This document shows positions 31,957-45,865 of a stretch of 64,000 nucleotides of DNA, in pieces. Each line of letters opens with the position of its first letter. Positions within the stretch are counted from its first letter, which is position 1. The notes beneath the pieces were generated by a model. It did no database searches, was not told where the DNA came from, and saw only the letters and a program-made list of their open reading frames with translations. Source of the stretch: Calcarisporiella thermophila CBS 279.70 (taxonomy: Eukaryota; Calcarisporiellomycota); assembly GCF_041956535.1 (NCBI RefSeq), contig NW_027192193.1:921192-985191 (forward strand), written 5' to 3'. Position numbers and translations under genes: made by a program.

Positions 31957-34719
31957 CTATAACCCATCTCTTTCAATATCCTCGCTAATCGCATCGCTGA
32001 CAGTCGTTTCCTCTTCGGTTCTAGCTCCGCTGTCATTCATCTGCTTAAGCGTTCCTGGCGAGGTCCCCCATGGGATTTTTTGTTGCTTTAAACCTTTTGC
32101 TTGATAACTTTGACCAGTGGTATAAAAGAGCCGCATAAAAAGGCGTTGTATGATCTCCTTTGCCTAAACAGTAATATTAATAATAGCTATTACACTGGTA
32201 GATGGTAATAAAACTTACTTTAGAGCGGTCCAAAAAAGTCGCACGCCCATCTTGGATTCTATCGTGTATCTGCCGAAGCCGTGTAATAATCTTTTTAGCC
32301 GACTCCTACAAAATAGCAGCTCATTCAAATTTGCAACTCATACATAGTCAAAAATGGCTTTTGTACCTTATCAGAGTCTAACACTTCCTTGGAGAAGAGC
32401 ACGTAGCCTAGTAGAACAGCATGCCAGTATATGTCTTCATAGTTCGTTTTCTCATCGATATGAAAGGGCGAGTTCAAACTAGAAAGTAATTCAACCAGTG
32501 GGAGTAAAGATATTTTTTGCACAGCCTCGTCCTTTTAATATAATTAGTCATTGTATGCTTGAGAAGAAGAAAGGCGCAATCATTCAAGGGTAAACTACCT
32601 TGTTCATCGATATCGACCCTCTCTCATTCGGAACTAAAAATTGGTATGCAACTAAGCTGCGAAGAGCCTGGCTTCTCGGATGTACAGGCGAAAGTGCCTT
32701 GAGCATTTTTGCAACAAGGCACGGTGAGTGTCGACAAGAAGATAATAGCCTCTGACTAATTGATATCATCTAAAAAGCGAAGGTCATATGAATATTGGAC
32801 AAAGATATTAAATCTGAGAAGAAACTTACTTGCATATTCCACTCGCCTTGGGAGAATGCATCCAATATTAACTTTAGAGCAACTTCAATATCAAAAAGCA
32901 CTTCAAGCACACATCTATCAAGCGAGCATCTCAGTAATATTATAATAAGATAGCGAATGGACTCAAGGGAGTAGTATGCACGTCTAAGTGGATCACATAC
33001 AACACTTAATAACTGACAGTCAAATATGCACTATTATTCTTAGTCACCTCGAAGCTACCGAGTCCCCGAGGAGTCGGATGAACAGTTTAAAATTGAGCAA
33101 GTTAGGTAGTGTTCGTTTCTCTGTGCAAATACAAAAATTCAATCATTCGTAAAGCGTATTTACTTTTTCTAACCATTCGTTTACCTAAATTCTTTTCGAC
33201 AACATCCCTTAGCAGCACTTCTTGTTTTAATGAGTCCTCCATGGCGCCAAACTTTCGTAAAATGAGCACAATTTGATCAATTTGGACAAAAAAAGCGGAT
33301 TTAGCCCAAGACTACGAAGATAGAAACCAATGCTAACTAGTTAGCCAGATCAAGGAGATAGAGACATGCGTATTTAAACTCACAGTTGCAAAATACTCTC
33401 TTAATAGTTCAAAGGCAGAGAGCACGAGGTTTTTGTCGACTTCAAAGCACACTGTGGTTATAGCCAGATCAATAAATTATTCAGAATCAGCCCATGTCAA
33501 AGAGTAACTATACCTAAATTTAATAACCATCTCAACACCGGGGCTGGCGGTTCCCATTTTGTTTTCCAAAGACGCTCAATCCAGCCGCCACAAAGAAGCA
33601 TTTTTCGACCCTCCTCAGCTATAAAGATTACAATATTTAGGAAGAGTTCAAAACGAAAAGAATGAAAGCAGTCAATACCTTCAGAACAGTCATAGATAAG
33701 TTTTAAGTAAGAATCGTCTTTCATCCTTTTTTTAAGCTCGGAATCTCGTGGTATTCTCAAGAGATAAGACAGCTAATAAATATAAAACATAAATGTAAAT
33801 AACCAAGTAGTATGAAAAAATTAGCGTGGATTCCATCAAACTCACATTATGGCAATCATTGTTCCGCTCTTCAAAAAATAAGTAAGTTTTCTCTTGGAAA
33901 TCACGAAAAGATTCCGAGAGGGCCTGATAATAAACAGATGACAAACAGAGGGAACACTTGAATGATGTCCATAGGGGGTTACTAAACGAGGGTCTACAAA
34001 CCTGCCTTAGCTGCTCATTTTGCTCGTTTGAGAGAATATTATTCAAAATTTGATCTCTATCAAATTGTAAGCTGTGCTCCGTTATATCATCATTAAACTG
34101 AAAATGGATAGGAAGAGGATGTTAACACCCTCCTCATATAAACTCTGTAAGCAAAGGGAGAACCTTGATATTTTCTAATGGTTCTAGCGTGAATCCAATC
34201 TTCGCTCGTTGTTCCTTCTCCTGCAGTAGTTTTTTAATAGAGTTCTCGTACACTGGATCTCTCCGCCGCTTAAAATTTACAGTTGGTGATTCAACTACAC
34301 TAGAAAAATACTCGGGCGCTTTTCGCACGCGAGAGCTACGGCGAATTGGCGTCAAAAGTTGGTCCTCTTCCTCCTGTGGATCTTTATGTTCGTCCTGATT
34401 TTGTGTTACGTATGTGTCTCTGCTTGCAACAATCAATAAATACATGAAGAAAAACCAGGCCATTGAAATAGTGATTTAATATAATTTCAGATGAATACAA
34501 ATAACTTACAGCGCTTCAGAATATAACACTGGTTTTGGCGTGAAAAACTCGAAGGTCGTGCTCGAAAGAAGACGATCATCGTCGTCATCCTCGATTATCT
34601 AAAGCGATTATAATCAGCCAAAAAAAAAAGATAAATCATGTAAAATCTTCAGGATATTTTACTTGCGGAACAATACCGACATATTCAGGATCATCTGGAA
34701 GAGGACTCAGAGGCATCAT
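31957..34719 (-). CDS. Candidate SLF2/FAM178 (CANIN-domain) protein
   Basis: Fifteen exons, average about 120 nt, joined at GT-AG sites give about 608 aa (starts MMPLSPLPDDPEYVGIVPQ, ends SEDIERDGL). The N-terminal 130 residues are disordered and basic/acidic (EDDDDDRLLSS, RRSSRVRKAPEYF). Residues about 165-600 are a helical repeat-like fold containing LSESFRDFQEKTYLFF, LKLIYDC and WKTKWEPPAPVLRWLLNLVC. The last resembles the proline-tryptophan core of the CANIN domain of human SLF2 (PPxPVLKWLF), which recruits the SMC5/6 complex to damaged DNA. The match is from memory of the motif and is weak, so the family is an inference. Exon borders: 3' ends at about 34662, 34509 and 34171 for the first three; the last exon is about 32162-31957. 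The gene has the densest introns in the window. Confidence 0.6.
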
Positions 34720-35399
34720 GGTGTATTGTAGGGTATAGTAGCTAGTGCATCTACAGCAAATAATAGTATACCTTAAACAAGTCACATTAATGGATTCTTA
34801 AGAGATTTTAGCGCGACTGCCATATATCTTTTCTGAGTTATGACGTTCGAATCTAACTGGAGGATATTAATTAATTCACTAATTCACTAATCGGTAAATG
34901 CCATTTTCATTGGAAAGTTGGTAAGTTGATATTCTAGATATTGTTGATGTTTAAAGGGCATTTTACTGCACTATTAAGATCTTAAGTTTGTCCAATACTG
35001 ATTAGCAAAGACGGAGAGTGTGAAAACAATAGCGGATAAACAATAGGATATAATAAAATCGACCATTTTGTTCCTTCTAAATACTTGGCTATCTTTTTGG
35101 TGTTTTAGCATGGGCTTCCTTGCGTGATTCTTCTATTCACTTTGATATAGTGCTGGGAGTTATTGATAGTCAGTATGTAATTCAAAAAAAAAATATACAA
35201 TTATATATTTTTACCAATATGCCCCTATAACTATTCCAAAATGAAATAAATATTCATCGCAAACATATTACAGTTGCAACTAAAAGAACAAAATGCTACA
35301 AAGAAGAAAAAAGAAAACGAGTATATATAGACAGTAATACTAGTGTGGAATAAAGGCATATAATTTAAGAAACTCAAAAGAAGCGACTAAGAAAGGCAA
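34720..35399. other. Intergenic, AT-rich
   Basis: This lies between the RhoGEF stop and the SLF2-like start, both on the minus strand. It has a short direct repeat (ATTCACTA twice at about 34872-34888). No gene is seen. Confidence 0.5.
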
Positions 35400-37123
35400 C
35401 TATCTTCGTTTCGTCATATGGAGTGGTAGGGTTGTCATAGGTTTGCTTATTGAGCTTACTTTTGTGCTCCCAGTGAACCAGCTCTCGATCGAGCCTCGAC
35501 CTTCCCTTTTTTGCAAATCTGCTAACTCAGGCGCACAAGTCACTGCCGTCGATGCTTCAGATAGCCGTCTCGAAGGGATATCAAGCACACTCGCCGCCTC
35601 GTTCAAATGGTTAATCCATCTGTGTCGCTCCTCCTCTGTGCGGGCTTTGACCACCAACAAAACGCCCTTTGATTTTCTTATTTCGAAGCAGAGCGAATGC
35701 CCAACTACTCGCTCCTGTGCGGCTCTTGCAGAGACGCCATGCATGTCTACAAACTGCTTTACAACATAGCCCTTGTCCTTGCGTTTACAAACAAGAAGTA
35801 AGTCGTTAAAGAGAATATAGGATCGTGACTCTAGATTGGTTGCGATCATAGGATTAACGTTGTACATATCAGATTGGGCGACGAACCGACGGTAAGGAGA
35901 GGCAAGCTGGATAGGAAGATTATATAGGAGGGGTTGAATCTGAGAAACGCGTCGCCGGTTCTCTGAATCGCGAACCCTAGAAAACCGTGAATTAAGTCAG
36001 AATGCCGTAATGAAACGAACTACGGGTAATCACGCTTACATTTCATTGATCTCTTCAGCTATTGAGGTAAGTCTTTGGTATGCATACTGAAGGTTTGCGT
36101 AATCAGGATGCAGCGGGGGAGTGCGCTTTAAGAGTGCCTCCAGAAGAAGCTTGTACCGCGGGAGGCGTTGGACGGGCAGCAAGAGATAAGCCTGTAAATT
36201 GAGGAGTTCATGCCGTGGGTGTCGATAACATTGCTAAGACGGGGAGAATAACTTTTAAATTAGGGTTGAGGGTGAGGGCTAAGCGGTCATAAACTTACTT
36301 CCAAAAAACGCCTAAAGTTGGAATTCGACTTTTGCAGCCGTTCCAGAACCCTCACAGCCAGCGGGAATTTCTGCAGATAGTAGCCGTAGATTTGGAAACT
36401 TGATTCCTAGGATGGAACATAAGGTTATTTTCAAATTACCTGTGTGCACAAATCCCGGATTTACTTACATAGCGCAAGAAGATATCACTAATTAGCTGGG
36501 CGGGGCCCCAGATCAGTCTCCTATTGTGGTCACAGTTGGTGAGCTAAGATAGGACACACAATAAGATTCTCGCCTACTTACCGATGACAGAGATCATTTA
36601 GCAGCTGCTCATGTAGCTCCAAAATCTCTTCAAAATTCGAGAAGATTGTCTGAAATTCATCCTGAGACATAAGTTTGCCCGTTTTAACATGGGCGGTCAT
36701 AGGCAAGTAGAACAGATCACGCAATTTGCGCAAGCCGTGGACATAAGTGCGTTCTGACTGGAATATTTCTTGTGCTGCCGCCTCGCGCTTGCGATGGTTG
36801 AGCTCAGCATCTTAACCAAAAAAAAAAAAAATACAATTCAATTAGAATTACAGACTTACTATACCAAATGAATATACTCTACCAATATACTCGTCTTCAT
36901 ACTCGTCAATATAAAAGTTATCAAGCACTTCGAGCGAAAGAAAATCCATGTGGTCTGCTGGTGAATTAAGGGAGGTTGTGTCGTAATGATGTGGGTGGAG
37001 TTGGGACAAAGTCTGCCGGTTAGCGTTGGGCGAGGAATGTAATGGCGAAGAAATGTTTTGTTCCGGGGCAAATATTTGAGGTGGGGAAGGTAGTGAGTGG
37101 GGGACTCGTTTATTGATATACAT
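35400..37123 (-). CDS. Rho guanine-nucleotide exchange factor (DH-PH)
   Basis: Six exons (37123-36883, 36810-36582, 36520-36469, 36406-36299, 36191-36040, 35976-35400) give 452 aa. The DH domain spans about residues 85-290. It opens KREAAAQEIFQSERTYVHGLRKL (CR1), includes FSNFEEILELHEQLL, and has the core LLLPVQRLPRYKLLLEALLKRTP (CR3). A PH domain follows, with RSYILFNDLLLVCKRKDKGY and EERHRWINHLNEA (the conserved PH Trp). The first 80 residues are Ser/Pro-rich. This short DH-PH architecture without CNH or DEP domains differs from Rom2/Rgf1-type RhoGEFs and resembles smaller fungal Rho/Cdc42 GEFs. It acts on the membrane side of polarity or wall signalling; the target GTPase is not determinable here. 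All junctions are in frame. Confidence 0.88.
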
Positions 37124-38090
37124 AGTATACGTTATTATGTTGGCTTGAGAGAAAAAGATGCAGAGCCGTTGTTTTCTTTCGAGCTAAACGACTAGGAAAA
37201 GAGTGCAAGCTAACTTGTGAAAATGATCAGTGCACGTTGGAGCTAAAAATGAATAGGAGAGTGTGTGCCTTTGGGAAAGCTTAACAAACAGATGATTATG
37301 CGGACACCCTCGCCTAAGTCGTACAGCACTAAAACTGGAAGTTTGCAACACAAAGGCACAATGTCATCTAGGTTTCGATTAAGAACTACGGGGAGATTAA
37401 GGAGAGGATAGAGGCGCGGTTCCTCACAAACGGCTAACGAATCGAAATGTTTGGGACTCTAGGCACACAGTTGTGCCTTTTCCCAGGAGATTTGTCCTGA
37501 GGGATACCGCCAACTTACGTAAAAAAGGGCTTGAATCCGGTGGTTTTTGGAGACAAGCGCCATTAGATAGGGCCAAAACCTTCTCGGGGTTTCTCCACAA
37601 AAATGAATTTGGAGTCGGAATACCGAAAAAGAGATTAAATTTCGATAGCTTAGTAGATTCTGTATGTTTTTCACCTTTTCTCTTCGAAATAGACAACAAG
37701 AAGAAGAGGGGGGATCTGGAAGCACTGCTCTCTTCCCCAGGCCATCTCCTGGAGAAGAGAATGAATGGGAAGCAGCCGAGTAATCTTCTATCACTTTCTC
37801 CCTAAAATTTGACACGTGAGAATGGGTTTTTGGAAATGCCCAAGTCAAACTGGTTTCAGATACTCCATCCCCACGCCAAATTTGACATGTTAAGAAATCA
37901 CACATTCTACTAAGAGGCGGTTAAGTCGAGATTCAAAAATTCAGTTGTGTCATCTCAACTAATAATACACTCTCGGGTTTATTAATAGCTGCCTAGAATT
38001 GATTATCTTTACAAAAACCTTCGCCCTCGGTCTATTCCCTTAAATGTTCAAAACCACACACAATTAATCCAATGGAAAATCCTTAAGTTT
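37124..38090. other. Intergenic, no supported gene
   Basis: Overlapping antisense open frames (37459-37905 minus, 37473-37805 plus) occur in a slightly more GC-rich patch. Neither has a recognisable domain, and their overlap suggests chance. Confidence 0.45.
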
Positions 38091-40086
38091 TTAGGGCAGT
38101 GGGTTATCCCCACTAGGAGAAATCTTTACTACTGCATCACTGTAGAAATAGGATACCATACGCTTTACACGTGGAAGTGTGATATTGTGTATCGGGTGCG
38201 TTGCCACTAGTAGATTGCAGGCGTCTCCCCTCACGCTTCGGGTCCCACTTTCCTGCCATACTAAAGATCTTATTCCAGCAGGGACTTTGGATTCGAATTT
38301 TTTCTCTAATGCTTGCGCCATTTCTATGTTGTATAGGATGTGATACTGAGATGTAGAAAGGCCTGAGAGGCAGTAACATGTGTGATAATAATCAACCGGT
38401 CTAATACAATGCGAAGCCATTAACAAAGAGACTTTGCCGTAAAAAAATAAAAATGTTTGCATACTTTCCGGGCTTATCACGCATTCCCCCTCGTCCCCCT
38501 TGACAACACACCAGCAGATAGTCTTGTAAAGCATCTAAATAATCATCAGACCCCCCCCCCTCATTGAGTCTGTCACTAGGTGATATACGAACTACAAAAA
38601 AAAAAACCATTACCTCGTCCATATAGCTCCTCGCTCCACCTATTTCTTCGCAGAAGCTCCGACTCAAGTAGTGGGAAAACTCCACCTTGCCAAAATGAGT
38701 AGCATCCGTCCACAAGTTTGTTGGTGCGGCCTTGGAATCCACCTTCGAAATTCATTTGACTCTGGCTTGCCCAACTCTGATATCAATAGAGAAATTTTAA
38801 CAGAACCTGTTGATGAAATAACTTTAACCAAGCATACCAATAACCGGGGGAAATCCAAAAGATAAAGCTTCCCTAATAACTCCAATGCGGCCATACCGCA
38901 ATAATTATAACCCCCATGAGCTTCTGAACCGGGACAAGCACCAATTCCGCCTTCGTATGTTTGGCAACTAGGTGGAAGTATAAAATTAGGCAGAATGTCC
39001 TTAAGTGACTTCACCACTATCATTTACACACCTTGCAACAAACTCTGCTACGTTTTCCTCCAACTCAGGAGTTAGTATATTAGTGAGTGCTGCTACTGAT
39101 AGAGCGCAGTATGAACCTCTAATAGAGAGGGGAAAAAATTGTTATGGTCTACTCATCTACTATTATTATACTCATTTATAAAATGGCTACCGAACATCCA
39201 CTTCTCCCCCTTCGTGCATAATAAATGATCCATCCTCCTGTTTCATTCGCATTAAAAACGCATAGAGGGTATCTCTATTGATAATACGGAATGCGTCCTC
39301 TGTCCCGAGGATGGCAATGGAGTTAACGGCCGCATAAGTAGGGGCTAAATGGGAAGTTTGACCGGGACCGCCTCCAAACCCACCGTCAGGATTCTGCATG
39401 CGGGCAATAGTAGAAATTCCTCTATTACCAGCAAATATCAAAATAGAACAAGCGCGTAAATAACCAAGGAAATAAGTAGATAAAAAAAAGTTGAATAGTG
39501 TAATTAAAGTGATTAATAGAAGCAAAGTGGTTATTTCTATTAATATTAGTATTAATATGCCATACCTTTCAATAATATCTTTCTCGATCTCAAACCCTAA
39601 TAAATCCAATGAATGTAGCATCCAATACATTAACCATGGTTTACTCGCGTCAAGGCTTGTGTATCCTTGGCCCAACTGGTTTATTCCGCGTAGTAGAAAC
39701 GGAATATGGAGATCACGTCTTAGTCTCACCCTGCGTACAGCATACATATAATGAGCGAGGTGTGGGGAGAGTATGGAAGCGAAAGAAAAACAGGATCTCT
39801 CGTAAGGTGTTAGAACACATACTTTTCAATACGTTTCAAACCAGCGAGATAAGGCTGATAAAATGTCAAAATGGTAGCCTCGACCTCTCCCTACTTACAA
39901 AATTGTAGTTATTACGAAAAAAGTGCAATCATAAAGTCAACTATTTTCAGAGTAAACCTGCTCTTCTGAAGTCTCCGTCGAAAATCCATCGTCGATAGAA
40001 ATGTACTCTATTCTATCTGAAATGCCTCCAGACAAGGAATTCATCTCTAATTGTAGTCTTTCTTTAGACCCTAACTTACGCACCAT
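38091..40086 (-). CDS. RAM1: Protein farnesyltransferase beta subunit
   Basis: Nine exons give about 455 aa: 40086-39958, 39890-39823, 39730-39566, 39421-39191, 39118-39032, 38967-38838, 38776 to 38640 or 38614, 38575-38465 and 38400-38091. Family landmarks are TETSEEQ at the N-terminus, SLDASKPWLMYWMLHSLDLL, GGFGGGPGQTSHLAPTYAAV, CQTYEGGIGACPGSEAHGGY, FEGGFQGRTNKLVDGCYSFW with the zinc-ligand DxC, and RDKPGK then DYYHTCYCLSGLS supplying the zinc His. This alpha-alpha barrel binds farnesyl-PP and CaaX proteins such as Ras and Rho. At the exon 7-8 junction the better donor (GTAATGG, 38613) gives a frameshift against a G10 run, while a poorer donor (GTGGAGCG, 38639) keeps frame. The start is the ATG before LGSKERLQLEMNS, 114 bp from the divergent HAT2-type gene. 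Confidence 0.9.
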
Positions 40087-41895
<1,809 letters not shown>

Positions 41896-42149
41896 AATAT
41901 AATAAAAGGAGAATTTTAAGTTTTATGTCTCCGTTACGAGTGACTGTGATCACTCATTGAGGGCTATGGTTTTAATTGTGGAGTGTTGCATTTTGCTCTG
42001 TTCTTATTGTCTTTATTATATTTCGGAGAATTCTGAAAGAATAAATCATAGGATTATATATTAAATTAGATCCATGTTTTTATGCAGGGATACAATTATA
42101 AAATGTTAAAAAGTATTAAATGCAATAATAACTAAGAAATATCAATGAG

Positions 42150-43367
42150 TTACATGATAATGATCGGTACAGTTACGTTAGAAGAAACTGATTTATGAGG
42201 CAAAACAACGGTTCCTGTCATATACACTCCTTCTTTTACGCTCACATCATCTCCGAGCACTGAAGTGCCCTCAACGCGAGCCCATCGTTCAACGTTAGAG
42301 CGCCACCCAATGATGGAGGAATTGACGAATGCATGGTCCTTGATCTTGGCACCGCGCATCACCACGCAGCTTTGTAACCGCACTCCATCGCCCACTACAA
42401 CGTCGGGGCCAATAACAACGTCGGGACCAAGGATACAACCCTCTCCGATCTTTGCAGAGGGGTCAATGAGAACATTTCCCTCACAGACGCAGTGCTTGGG
42501 GGTATATAACTGGGGCGATTGTTTCTCGGCAAGATGGGAGAGATAAAGAGATGTTCCTTTTAGATAGTCCTTTGGTTGACCCACATCCATCCAGAAACCC
42601 TCCAAGTCGAATGTATGAAGTGACCCATCTTTGGCCATGGCAGGGAACACCTCCTTTTCCATAGAGGTAGGCTTTGCCTCAATACGATCGAGTACCCGCG
42701 TGTCGAAAATGTAGATGCCCGCATTGATTTTGTTGCTAATGAATTCCTCTGGCTTTTCGACAAAGCACTCGACATTCGATACATTTGGTTGATTTACGAC
42801 TACTCCGTATTTCGAAGGATCCTTGACCTTGGTGACACAAATAGTCCCCTCCCCACCATGCATACGGTGATAATTGAGTAGTTCGGTGAAAGGATACGAA
42901 CAGGTGATGTCGGAATTGAGGACGAAGAATGGGGAGTCATCCTTGGCAAGAACATCACGAGCCAAGGCTAGTGGACCGGCTGAAAAGCAGATATCATATG
43001 TATATTCAATTAAAATGCCCTAGTAATGTGAAGATAATTAGTATACCCACCAGTTCCTAGGGGCTGCGTTTCAATTGAGAAAGTGATATTGATGCCAAAT
43101 AATTTCTCATATTCTTTCAAGACTTGGACCATAATTTCTGGTCGGTAGTTGACTGCAAGCACAATATCCTTCACACCAGCCTCGACCAACGCCTCGATCT
43201 GATGTAGGATCATTGGCTTATTACAAAATTCGACCAAAGGCTTGGGGTAGGTAAGGGTGAGAGGTCGCAAGCGAGTGCCAAAACCTAGGAAAAAATAATG
43301 GGTCACCATTATTATCGACATGATGAGTGCACGCACACTTACCTCCGACAAGTATAAGGGCTTTCAT
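42150..43367 (-). CDS. MPG1: GDP-mannose pyrophosphorylase (mannose-1-phosphate guanyltransferase)
   Basis: Three exons (43367-43343, 43284-43051, 42979-42150) give 362 aa, exactly the usual length. The N-terminal nucleotide-binding signature is split by the first intron: MKALILVGG plus [24 protein letters not shown]. Downstream are [49 protein letters not shown], and a C-terminal left-handed beta-helix ([20 protein letters not shown]) ending in IIM. The enzyme makes GDP-mannose from GTP and mannose-1-phosphate for N-glycosylation, O-mannosylation, GPI anchors and mannan. Cytosolic and normally essential. Exon 1 is only 25 nt. Confidence 0.96.
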
Positions 43368-44170
43368 GATGGGAAAGGTATCTCGATATAACTAAGTTGA
43401 AAAGAACTAGAAGTGGGGCAGCTATGCGAAATGTTAAAGTAAACAAATAAAGCTTTCCTCAAGGAAAAGGAAAAGAAAAAGGGAAGATCAATTTATATAT
43501 TGGTTAGGAGAGGAAAATTAACCCTAAGGTTTCTAAACCCAGACCGCCGCATGCATTTGCCACTTGATAACCAGTAAGGTTAATTTTCCACTCGTGCGAA
43601 AATAACCTGGCAAAGTAGGCTTATGTCAGGCCGGAGATAAAAAACCATTGAGGTGGAGGGGGGTATTTACACAAATTGCTTCAGGTGACAAGAAAGCAAG
43701 CCTGTAAAAGATCCCTTGCACAATTTGGTTAGTCGAGTAATTTTTCAATGGGGAGGATAGTAGGATCGACTATTTCTTACACCGTGGATTGAGCCAGATA
43801 TCGCTCACGATGTAATTAAATTGTTATACAATATGGAGGGGGGAGGGGGGAGAAGGGGTGAGTTTGCTAGGAATGATCCCGTTACGATAGATGGCTTATT
43901 GCAATATAAATAGTTCAGATCTAAAATAAGTTAAACAGTTATTTGCCAATGTATTGCGCCTCATCCCCTCATCCAGAAAATATCCGACACGTTTAAGATG
44001 AAAAACAGTTTTATTTTATTTCAAAACCGATTAATTAATACATATTTTAAAATCACAATAAGTGTAGTATTACTATGGAGGGTATTATGAACTAGTATTT
44101 GAATCAGAAAGGTCGTTAGAGTGTCCTGATGATGTAGATGATAAACGTATACTATATACAATGATTGAAA
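43368..44170. other. Intergenic with a G-rich tract
   Basis: No gene is seen. The plus strand carries GGAGGGGGGAGGGGGGAGAAGGGG at 43836-43856, a possible G-quadruplex, about 480 bp upstream of the GDP-mannose pyrophosphorylase start. The rest is AT-rich. Confidence 0.5.
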
Positions 44171-44413
44171 TCACTTGCTCAAACATTGCCCAAATGCACT
44201 CTTATCCCACACAGTTCTATCTGTGATTCTCGCACTCAAATGCCCAACACCTGACAGACTGCTCGGCTTTCGGACGCGAGTAGGTGATGGTGGTGGTGAG
44301 AGTGATGTTGGAGCATTGAAGCTACTAGTAGATGAAGAGGTATCAGAGATGGGTGCTGAGGACCCATGTTGCCAACCTGAGTCTTTCTTGGTACTCCGTT
44401 GGATGCTATCCAT
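44171..44413 (-). CDS. Possible short Ser/Pro-rich protein or last exon of an unseen gene
   Basis: An open frame of 80 codons starts at ATG (MDSIQRSTKKDSGW) and ends at TAA. It is rich in Ser, Thr and Pro (DTSSSTSSFNAPTSLSPPPSPTRVRKPSSL). A good splice acceptor (TTGATTTTCAG) at about 44444 would extend the frame upstream with SIILVQDLLS, so this may be the 3' exon of a spliced gene whose 5' part I could not identify. The composition resembles disordered regulatory tails. There is no family assignment. Confidence 0.33.
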   Translation of the reverse strand: MDSIQRSTKKDSGWQHGSSAPISDTSSSTSSFNAPTSLSPPPSPTRVRKPSSLSGVGHLSARITDRTVWDKSAFGQCLSK

Positions 44414-44892
44414 GCTAAGTAAGTCTTGCACCAAAATAATACTCTGAAAATCAATTGTTAAAAATAGAGAGTAAGGAACAATGTGCGTTAGAGAATGAGA
44501 AACCTAGGAAAAACGGCAGAGGCTGTCGGAGAAGGAAATAAAGAAAACCCAATCTGTATTTCGAAAATAATTAATCAGATAACTTTAGCCTAGGCTTCAG
44601 AGCATAGTAGACCATTTCTAGACACCTAAACTTCTGTCCGATGTTTAAACTTAACTTTTGTTCAAGTGAAAGAACTATAACCAACTCAAAACGACAAAAG
44701 AGCAATAATAATACACTGTAAGAGAAAAACAAAAATGCGAACAATATAAGAGGAAAAATAAAGAAACAATACTAAGAATCGTATATAGAATTATATAAAA
44801 GGCGATAGACTTGTTGACGGTGGATACCTCTACCAAGCAGAATTCAGCAAGCGAGAATCAATTCTATTCGAAAACTGGAAATGGAAGATGCC
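44414..44892. other. Intergenic, AT-rich
   Basis: This contains the 3' region of the mitoferrin gene and any 5' part of the Ser/Pro-rich frame to the left. No further exon could be supported. Confidence 0.45.
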
Positions 44893-45865
44893 TTAGAGCA
44901 TCATTTGTTGTCTTTGCTCTGAATTTGTCTGCAAAAACCACTTCGCGCCCTCGTAAACTGTCCAACTGAGCGCTGTCGAAGGCATATGTGCAACTACTCT
45001 TGGGCGCAAACCCCGGAAGAACCCGTTGGCACCATTTCTTTCGTATATCAACTTGGCGCCCTGCCAAAATCCAGAGCAGTTCCGAATTCGCAGATCACTT
45101 GATTGTCCACGGGTCTGTAGCAGAGTTTTTACTACGTCGAGTGGTGTAGTGGCGGCAGCAGCTATTGCTCCAGCCAATCCTCCAGAAACAACATGAGCTT
45201 TAGGGTCATAGACACCCTCTGGGTTAAGCAGCTTCCGGAAAAATTCATATACGGTAAATTGTATCGACTGGAAGGGGATAGACATGGTCAATGTCGTTGG
45301 GTATGAAATGTAGAAAGCACGAAGTCCCTCTGAGAGATAGACCTTGCGTGCGCATTCAAATATTGTGCGATGAGTAGAACCGTGAATTTGCATGCGCTGT
45401 TTGATAACATCAAAAGGATTCATAAGTGCGTCGTGCGCCATTGAGGCAAAAGCTCCAGCAAAGGCGTTTGCAAAAGGATGGTGTCCTTCACGGTTTCCTC
45501 CAAGTGCATCTTTGCATTTCTCGTAGGTGGCGAAGTAAAGGGCATGTGCTGGTCCAGCCCCAAGGATAACCGAATTGACACCACGCCACAACGTAAGTGC
45601 TCCCTCAGTAGTAGTTATACGAGAAACAGCATGTGTGATGCCATTGTAAACAGCGCCCGGTGTGGGTGTTAGCACTTGCATTCGAGTCTAAATAAAGATA
45701 AATTTAGTTAAGATGAATTTAAATTTTATTATAAATGCATACTACCTTAACGCTGTCAATAGGGTACATGACCGCATGCTCCGTTACACCAGCAACTGCC
45801 CCCGCCATCAGGTGAATAAAAACAGGGGCACTTTCAGGAAGAGCTTCGTAATCTTGCTCGGACAT
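44893..45865 (-). CDS. MRS4: Mitochondrial iron transporter, mitoferrin (Mrs3/Mrs4)
   Basis: Two exons (45865-45746, 45687-44893) give 304 aa, six membrane spans, three mitochondrial-carrier repeats. Signature motifs (P-x-D/E-x-x-K) are YPIDSVKTRMQ (across the intron), [11 protein letters not shown] and [48 protein letters not shown] and [18 protein letters not shown] match mitoferrins rather than the related SAM or flavin carriers. It imports ferrous iron across the inner membrane for haem and Fe-S cluster synthesis. It is divergent from the DUF3712 gene across 918 bp. The start ATG is preceded by AAA at -3 and fits homolog N-termini (short acidic [11 protein letters not shown]). Confidence 0.93.

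Noticed and set aside
37459-37905. 148-codon open frame on the minus strand between the RhoGEF and farnesyltransferase genes
   Set aside because: It overlaps a 110-codon frame on the opposite strand and shows no recognisable motif. It is probably chance.
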